64,000 nt of DNA, from positions 372,001 to 436,000 of the forward strand of contig CAJVGD010000006.1 in assembly GCA_910890315.1 (NCBI GenBank), read 5' to 3'. The translations under genes and the position numbers were made by a program. Under the pieces are notes generated by a model. It saw nothing but the letters and a program-made list of their open reading frames with translations. It was not told the origin of the DNA and ran no database searches. Shown piece by piece: positions 57,154 through 64,000 of the stretch (its first letter is position 1; each line of letters begins with the position of its first letter). The stretch comes from Serendipita indica DSM 11827. Lineage: Eukaryota > Basidiomycota > Agaricomycetes > Sebacinales > Serendipitaceae.

Positions 57154-60049
57154 CTACCGTACCGGGATAGAGTTGACGAGTTCGTCAAAGTTTGACTTGG
57201 CCTGAGCTATATCCCACCCGTTGGCTTCGAGACACATCATTGCGTACTGATAATTGAGGCCGGTCATTGCTTTCAGCTGGGTCATTGCCGCGCGTTGAGA
57301 ATCAGCCTGAACAAGGTTGGTTAGACTGTGGTACAAGTACTAATAAAACCAGATACGTACCAAGTCAACAAGGAGCGGGTGTAGGACCTCACCAGGTCCA
57401 GACCCAGTGACATCCGACATCGCTGCGGAGGGGTTTTCTGACCTGGTCTGTGATGGACCTGCAGAGATAACAGCCTCCGCCTCCTCTTGCTGTGTCAAAA
57501 GAGGCCCAATTGTCCAGCTGTCATGCGAGGAGTATGCCCGGATATTGAGCTGGTCAGAGATGACTACCGCCTCCCAGCCATTTATCTTCGCCCTAGGAAC
57601 ATATGAAGTCTTTATACGGTAATAGTGAAAGTTTACTTACACCGAGTTGTCAGGCGCTGGGGCGAGTATCAATGTCCGGTCAAAAGACCGAATGCCGTCA
57701 ATAGTGCCGGGTTCTGTCACGGCGTCAGACAGACATCAAATGAAATCGCATCCACATACCTTCCACAAATTCGCCATGAACGGTAACGAGGAGCTGAGGC
57801 CCTGCGCCAACATCTAGTTGCATTACGTCTAGAACAAATTTTTCTCCCTCGGTGACAATGTGTTTGGTGGTCGGCAACGTGCTCAGACCGACGACGATAT
57901 CGTCTGCTCCCGTGTATAGTTTATCTCGAGCGTCTTGAAGCGAATTGTGCGTCTTCATCAGGTTGCGACTACCCGCGCCGTGCCATGCTTTCCAATCGAG
58001 CTTTCGCTGGTTCGGCATCTTGTACATGAACCCACGCTGCCTCGCTTGCGGAGGAATCGTCGAATCATAGGAAAACGAGAATGTTGATTGGGGGGTATAG
58101 ACAGTATGAAGCGATGGCCGGCTATTGTCAAATTTGTCCAAGAAACTATGAAGAGGTTAGCAGTCGAAGAATGCTCACAAAGGTGGACAAACCTTTCCAG
58201 AAAGTTGGAAATAAACGCTCCAATCTCGGGTGCCACCGCGCTGGGACGCATAGGCGTGGGGAATGAGCGTGCAGGTTGGGGCACTAGAGGTACTCGTGGA
58301 GTGGTGGGTGCAACACCATACTTGATGTGAGGCAGAGGAATGTTATCCAATATCTCGAGAGACGGAAACTTTCTTGCAATTTCGCTATGTGTCGATTCAC
58401 GTAAGTCGTCCGTTAGTGACGGTTCATCGAGGTTGATACTAACTTCCGATATAATTCAACTTTGCCATCTGTCACTGCGGTCTCGTGCAGTGGGTTCTCG
58501 AGGAGAATAATCTCTCTCAGCTTCTTCAAGATCCATTTGGGTCCACCAAAGATTTCCATATCTCTGTAACTCCTCACTTTATTTCCTATAAGCGAGAGGT
58601 TGACAACATTCGGAAGCCATCGATTGAGAGCCCCGAAGATGACAGAACCATCAAAGCCGTTGTTGGCAATGGAAATAGTGATTGGTGGTGGGTCAAGCTG
58701 GGAGGCAATCTTCATAATTACATGCACCTCCCTAGACTCCCTTGTCTTGGTAATTGTAATCTTGGCTTTGGCAAGATCCTCGTCCACAGCAAGGTTCTAG
58801 AGAGGAGTGAGAACTTGATATCGTTTCCTATGGGAGGAATCTTACATCTAGGTTCAGGAAAAGATTCTGTGCATTATATCGCTTGGATACAACCTTTTTC
58901 CACGTCTCGACCACGGATGCCTCCGAGGCAACAGGCCGCTTAGGAATACGTGATGTAACGGGTCCTCTGGTTGTGGGCGGAGTCTCACCGCGTGCAGCAG
59001 ACTGAAATCAAATAATGAATTAACGCAAGGCAAAGATACATATACAGTAGAATTTACCGCGGATGAGCGCTGCATTGCCATCGAAGCGGCCTTTCCCTTG
59101 ACAGCCTCCATCGCTTTGGCCTGCATCGTCGTTCGAGAGCGCATTGAGCGATGCTGAGGTTTCGAAGACGATGCCTCTTTCATCGATACATCCTCGCCGT
59201 TGCCTCGAATCAGGCCCGTCTTCTTCAACAGCTGTCCAGCGACATTGCGACGAGGTGCCGAGACGGTTGGGATTGTTCGTGGCCTTTGAGGGGTTACAGG
59301 AAGGGATGCAGACATTTGGAGAGCTGATATTGAGTAGGTCGTTGGCCAATGACCGACCTGGTGGAGTCCAAAAGGCAAAGGCGCTGTGTACGCCGCTTCC
59401 GTTCCGGTCTCGCCTCACTCATGACTCAACAGTTCTGGAGAAAAATCGCTCTGATTGGAAGGAAAAGAAAGGTAACTATTCCAACATTTGTATGGGATCA
59501 CGGCTCGAGCGATGCAGGGAATGTTCCAGCTTCACGTTGCTCATCAAAGCGAGAAATCTAGCAAAATTAGAAATACTTATCAAATGTTGCAGTGATCAAC
59601 TTACCCAGTCATCTGTTGAAGGAACAAGGCGCGGCCAATCATCATGAGCGTCCTTCGACAAGACACGGATGCAACTTACTGGGGCAGAGAGACTTGTATG
59701 CTCTGGAAAATTGCTTGCAGGGGGCAAAGTCCTCGCCTTTGGCATTGATGCATTTGTGGTAATCGATATACGATTGGAAACTGAGCCGACGGTAAGCCCT
59801 GGATACTCCAAACGATGTCACATAGACAATTACCAGTGTTTAGTCTGATTCTGGTTGGGGAACCGGGCTACACGTGATAGTCAGCAACGATAACGGCGGT
59901 CGACAAAACTGCGAGGACTGACCGTCAAAGCCAACGGTTTGGAGAACTCTGAGCGAGTCATAAACAGCGTTAAATAGATTATTCTAATTTTTCATGTATA
60001 TGCTGTACCTCTTGACGGGCTGTTCTTGCGCTTTGGCGTCTGCAGACAT
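57154..60049 (-). CDS. MEX67: mRNA export factor Mex67/NXF1
   Basis: Nuclear pore-docking receptor for bulk mRNA export. Very short first exon (MSADAKAQEQPVKR) joins VLQTVGFDG. Basic RNA-binding region: RRNVAGQLLKKTGLIRGNGE, KPQHRSMRSRTTMQAKAMEA. Then an RRM-like and LRR part (VDEDLAKAKITITKTRESRE, FGALNRWLPNVVNLSLIGNK, LREIILLENPLHETAVTDGK). The NTF2-like domain (EIGAFISNFLERF-type start, STIPPQARQRGFMYKMPNQR, RDKLYTGADDIVVGLSTLPT) follows, then the UBA-like TAP-C end (TQLKAMTGLNYQYAMMCLEA, NGWDIAQAKSNFDELVNSIP). Both terminal domains needed for Mtr2 binding and nucleoporin docking are present. Start codon is 66 bp from that of the divergent Prp18 gene. Confidence 0.9.
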
Positions 60050-60115
60050 GGTCGAAGTCCAAGTGATGTTGACCAGGATCCAGAACTTGTCTAGCCACCC
60101 CGACAGGCCATTTCA
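60050..60115. promoter_or_regulatory. 66-bp shared divergent promoter of MEX67 and PRP18
   Basis: Only 66 bp separate the two start codons (minus-strand ATG at 60047-60049, plus-strand ATG at 60116-60118). Core promoter elements and 5' leaders of both nuclear RNA-processing genes must overlap here or reach into the opposite coding region. No clear TATA box is visible. Confidence 0.6.
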
Positions 60116-61385
60116 ATGGACGCCCTCAAGGCAGAGCTCGCAAAGAAAAGAAAGGCAGCTGAAGAGGCAGCTGGATCACGTCCGACCAAATACATGAGGA
60201 GAGGTGACCTGGAACGCCTGAAACAGGAGGAAGAGGCTGCAAAGAAGGAAGCTGCACGAGCAAAGGCAGAAGAGGAGGAGAGAAAGAAGCAAAAGGCGGT
60301 GTGTAGCATGCTCTCAGTCATTCTGACCCTCAGCTGAGGACGATTACAGAAGGAACCAAAGGCCAGCTCCAGTACGGCCACTCCTGAAGCAAGTGGAACA
60401 CCAGAGCCGACGAATCAGTTCAACATATCAAATGAAGAGGCAATCAGGCGTCTACGAGCCAAGGGCCAACCGATTCGTCTCTTTGGTGAATCAGACAAGG
60501 ACAGACGATTACGTTTACGCGCCCTGGAACTGATAGAAGAACGTGTTGGCGACAAGACCATGGGTCAAAACGATTTTCGAAAGGCGCTTGAAGACGTCGA
60601 GGAGGAGGAGCGCAAGAAACTGGCTCGTGTCAACCAGGCGGAATCAAGCAAGGGGAAGGGAGAACGAAAGGATCTGGATATAGAAGTGGATCTAGCTTTG
60701 ATTAAAACCGACCCAGACAAGCTTTATCCCGTCATTTACTATGCTCTCAAAAAGACGCTCGCAGACTGGGCTCAGTATATGGACGAAAGACCAGGTGGCT
60801 GGCTCCATACCCTTCAATACCTTAACTGACGGGTTTCGAAGAAAGCGTCAAACGGACCAACCAAGGCAAGATTGCGGCAGCGGCGCAAGTACAATCTGGC
60901 GAGTATCTAAAGCCGCTCTTCAAGCAGCTACGATCGCGAGTGAGCAATTCCCTCCATCTCTGGCTAGCTCTACTAAATTATTGCAGTCTCTCGCCCCGGA
61001 TGTCCTCGCCAAGATTGCAGAAATCGTCCACTACATGCAAAAGCGACAATACCAAAAGGCAAACGATGCATACCTACGACTGAGTATAGGAAATGCTCCT
61101 TGGCCCATTGGTGTCACCATGGTTGGGTAAGTGGTTTGTTCAAAGGAAACCGGTATCCAAGGCTAAGTATATACAGTATTCACGAGCGCTCTGCACGAGA
61201 GAAGATCTCAACGGATCTTGTGGCTCATGTGTTAAACGATGAAGTCAGTCGGAAGTACATCCAGAGCTTGAAGAGGTGCGTATAGGCCGCAAAACCTGTC
61301 TGGGTACTCATACTCGGGCAATAGACTGCTCACATTCTCGCAAACCAAATATCCGCCCGATGACCCGTCGCAACTGATGGGTTGA
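60116..61385 (+). CDS. PRP18: Pre-mRNA splicing factor Prp18
   Basis: Second-step splicing factor acting with Slu7 in the spliceosome. N-terminal charged coiled coil ([40 protein letters not shown]). The SFM/PRP4-like motif follows: [41 protein letters not shown] linker with [12 protein letters not shown] precedes the Prp18 domain: [100 protein letters not shown]. Ends [10 protein letters not shown]. Four or five introns; the one after DERP is taken to end at GAAG so that [10 protein letters not shown] stays in frame. Confidence 0.93.
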
Positions 61386-62014
61386 CCTCATTACCAAGCT
61401 CCTGTCGCTCTGGTCCTGGTCCCTTCCTCTTGTCCCCATGATGACTCTCTTTAGTATATTCTCGTGTAGTACTTCACCTCCAGCAACCCGGTGCTTGAAC
61501 CCTTAATCCAGATTATTAAAGCTTATCGCTTGCATGGGCTGGCTCCCGATTCCCGGCGTCAACAAGTCTAGATCTTACTGCATCTTGGAGAAGACTGCAT
61601 GACTTCTGGTATTTTCGTCGCCCTCTCTCTATATATTGACTCTCCACAGGACCCTGAGGACAAGAGCATTGTGATGTTGTGCGGATCTTTGTCTTCGGCA
61701 CTGAATGCGTAAGGTTGCCGTTCACGATAGCTACTGGTCGCCGACCAACTCTCGTGTCCCCTCGTCCTTCAGTATTACAGGGCAACCGGCCATCAGACCA
61801 CACGTCTCGCCAATCCCAGCATTCTTGACAATCATTATATGAACATCAACGGTAACAACATGCTCGTGACGACGCGCAAAGACATCTGGGAAGCAAGCTA
61901 GGCCTCGACGGAGGATGTACAAAGAGCTTGTCAAGTGTTCGGGTGAAAGCGCTAGCCGCACTTTAATCGACCCAGAAGTGGCCCCAACTATAGAGAGCTA
62001 ATGCAGTGCTCATA
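61386..62014. other. Intergenic region between convergent/tandem genes
   Basis: About 630 bp after PRP18. Minus-strand frames of 76-95 codons (61516-61961) are open but have no recognised domain; one hydrophobic stretch (VVTVDVHIMIVKNAGIG) is the only feature. I assign no gene. Confidence 0.35.
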
Positions 62015-63083
62015 ATGATGGCCCTCATCTGGTCACGGTTATCAACAGTAGTCGTCCTGGATGCCTCGATTATTACTGTACAGGTTCTTGGATCATCTTA
62101 GACCCAACCTCAGCATGTGCCCATTCACGACTACTCACGCAATGGAGAGGCATCGCCGCGGAGAGCAACCGTACGCTCTTGTAACGGATTCCTCTCAAGG
62201 TTCGTTCCCTACCTTGCACGGTATGAATAAATCGAGCTTATTCAAGGAAGGGAGTTTGCTCTCGAACTTGCGCGGTTAGGGTTCAACGTGATCATCCACT
62301 CGTTTAGTGAAGAGGAACTCGCACCTGCTCGCAACGAATTTGCATTCAAATATCCTCAAATCACTGTCAAGATGCTTGTACAGGATTCATCCGTCGTCGT
62401 AGACTGGCTGAATCTTATCAAACATGTGGAGGGCTTGAATATCACGGTACTCATCAATAATGTAGGCGCATCCCCAACTCCTTTTAAACCATTCGACATC
62501 ATCTCGGATGATGTGATTGAGAAATGCATCCGTGTCAACAGCATATTCCCAACACAATTCACACGAAATCTGCTACCAACGCTCATCGAACGTTCTCCTT
62601 CCCTCATACTCGATATCTGCTCAGCATCGAATTGCGCGCGAAGTGGATTCATTACAGTGTACTGCGGCTCAAGGCGTATAGCCTCGTCTGGTCACAGGCC
62701 CTTTATCACGAGCTCAAGCTCCTGAAGAGGGATGCAGAGTGCAAGGCAGTTATGACTGAGAATATTCAGACGTACGGTCATAATGTTCGAACGACCCTTG
62801 TCACTCCAACGGCTGAAGTCTCGCCCGTTCAGCTTTATCTCGTGCTGATAGTCGCGGGCCAGTGTATGTTGGCTGGTGGAGACATGCAGTGCATGTGAGT
62901 TTGCCTGTCATATCCTTCCTCACAATATCCCTGACCTGTCAGATTTTGCTGTTCAGGATTCTTGTCGTTATAATATCATTCTCTACGAACTCAGTAGCAG
63001 CTAGTATCGCGAGAGATATTTTGGTGCAACGAAAGGAAAAGAGCGATAAGACTGCAATGCGAATCAAAGATTTGCCAAAATGA
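62015..63083 (+). pseudogene. Degenerate short-chain dehydrogenase (very-long-chain 3-oxoacyl-CoA reductase-like)
   Basis: Classical SDR of the KAR/17-beta-HSD12 type in sequence, probably not functional. Readable parts: RFLDHLRPNLS, ALVTDSSQG joined over an intron (about 62200-62246) to REFALELARLGFNVIIHSFS, NITVLINNVGASPTPF (NNxG), DDVIEKCIRVNSIFPTQFT and LILDICSASNCARSGF. The expected TGxxxGIG cofactor loop is altered to TDSSQGRE. At the catalytic YxxxK the frame changes: TVYCGS is in one frame and KAYSLVWSQALYHELKLLKR in another, near 62670. Further frame changes occur near the N-terminus (about 62060-62080) and the C-terminus (62860-62880, where GWWRHAVHVSLPVI reads in a third frame). 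Three or more breaks favour a pseudogene; sequence errors remain possible. Confidence 0.6.
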
Positions 63084-63150
63084 CGTCTCGACGTTTCATC
63101 GGTGGCACGTATAGAAACCCGCCATATTACATATCTATCAATAGGTGGCG

Positions 63151-64000
63151 TTATTCCGACGGCATACTGTAGAATTCCTTGACATATCTGACTACTTCCT
63201 TTTCACCAGTGTTCTAAAGCTTCGTTAGCACCCCAAATCACAGAGATTGAGGACAATACCTTGCCAATATCGTCGCTAATTTTGACGCAGGGTATTTGGT
63301 TGATGGACGAAAGCTTTATGACCATATTAAGAGCTTTACTTGTACCCGTACCATTGGCCTTCGTGAAGTCATTAGAAAGGAAAGTACCGATACCGAACGA
63401 GCCTAGAGTCATATTAGCTATGTTCTTGTTATGAGGTGAACAATACTCACACTTGAGGCCGGCGGCATCGCAGGCTGCTTTGATCGCATTCGCCTTATCC
63501 ACGTTGAGCGAGTCGGAGAATACGATCGGCTTCTCGCTCGCATCGATTCCTAAGGAGTCGTAGAGTGCTTTGGCCTTGGCTACATACTCGACAGGGTCAC
63601 CGGAATCCTGTCGAAGTCTCCACCTCTTCACCATCTCTGGTACGTGTATAAACTCTCGGAAGAAAGCATCCGAGGAGAATGTATCGGTGAGGCAGATGAG
63701 TAGACCGCTCATTTCACTGGGAGGATAAACTTGCTCCCAGAGGGAGAGAGCTCTTATGTTTGCTCCCTCGTATCCATAGACCGCACCGGTCTACGAAATG
63801 AAATCAACGAGTGGAATATCGATCGAATACTCGACATACCGCCATGAACCATTCATGAGCGATCGTCCCGATGGGTGTAAGCCCATACTTGTGCGCCAAA
63901 TGTACCTAATGAAATGTGTTTTGTCATACTTTCGGTACAGTAGTGACATACGTTGCTAGTCCCAAGTAGCTTTCCACCCGTCTGAGCACCGTATCCATCT
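63151..64000 (-). CDS. NPT1: Nicotinate phosphoribosyltransferase (5' part missing at window edge)
   Basis: Enzyme of NAD salvage converting nicotinate and PRPP to nicotinate mononucleotide. The visible C-terminal part holds GGKLLGTSNVHLAHKYGLTP, IGTIAHEWFM, TGAVYGYEGANIRALSLWEQ, LLICLTDTFSSDAFFREFIH, and the signature WRLRQDSGDPVEYV. It continues with FSDSLNVDKANAIKAACDAA, FGIGTFLSNDF and NMVIKLSSI, then a last exon ending VVRYVKEFYSMPSE. The DSGDP and GIGTxLxND blocks fit the NAPRTase family. The gene runs off the right edge, so the N-terminal third is not seen. Four introns in view. Confidence 0.9.

Noticed and set aside
61516-61961. Minus-strand frames after PRP18
   Set aside because: Short, no domain, and no supporting splice sites.
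1-64000. Search for tRNA, rRNA, CRISPR arrays, transposons and virus-like elements
   Set aside because: No convincing tRNA boxes, terminal repeats, transposase, reverse transcriptase, integrase or capsid-like frames were seen; repeats found are short and local to one gene.

Overview
The window looks like compact nuclear DNA of a filamentous basidiomycete, probably an Agaricomycete. Genes are dense on both strands and cut by many short GT-AG introns, mostly 45-60 bp. The content also fits: a Zn2Cys6/fungal_trans_2 regulator, a DUF6699 protein, a GMC oxidoreductase and a CBM1-tagged pectate lyase. I recognise 22 intact-looking protein genes, one gene cut by the right edge, and several degenerate or unresolved loci. 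I see no transposon, virus-like element, rRNA or tRNA. Exon joins were worked out by eye from splice sites and reading-frame phase.

Left part (1-18.5 kb): a Zn2Cys6 transcription factor (957-4568, +); a two-PH-domain protein (5619-7548, -) divergent from an acyl-CoA-binding protein (7818-8355, +); an F-box/LRR-like remnant (8579-9256, -); a DHA2-type MFS transporter (9348-11256, -); a secreted/membrane kelch protein (11884-15104, +); mitochondrial phosphatidylglycerophosphate synthase PGS1 (15339-16968, +); and a RagC/Gtr2 GTPase (17031-18473, -).

Middle (18.6-44.2 kb): two tandem paralogous helical proteins of unknown function (18637-21388 and 21851-23907, -). The first carries an exact 129-bp exon+intron tandem repeat. 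Then come an ETFRF1/LYRM5-like LYR protein (-) divergent from a small secreted or anchored protein (+); the giant SAGA/NuA4 scaffold Tra1 (25747-37335, -); a DUF6699 protein (-); succinate dehydrogenase subunit C (-) divergent from carnitine acetyltransferase (+); and a CBM1-pectate lyase (-).

Right part (44.8-64 kb): Bud32 kinase (+), a cytochrome P450 (+), two tandem Sec14/CRAL-TRIO proteins (+), a Nop15/NIFK-like RRM protein (-), an unknown basic protein (+), a GMC oxidoreductase (-), the mRNA export factor Mex67 (-) divergent from splicing factor Prp18 (+), a degenerate short-chain reductase (+), and the 3' part of nicotinate phosphoribosyltransferase (-).

The genes form no obvious single pathway. 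There is a loose bias to mitochondrial and lipid metabolism (ACBP, PGS1, ETFRF1, SDHC, carnitine acetyltransferase, Sec14-like proteins), and several functionally related or housekeeping pairs share very short divergent promoters. The least explained material is the 18.6-23.9 kb paralog pair. Conserved genes (Tra1, PGS1) also show apparent single-base frame breaks, which may be consensus errors.
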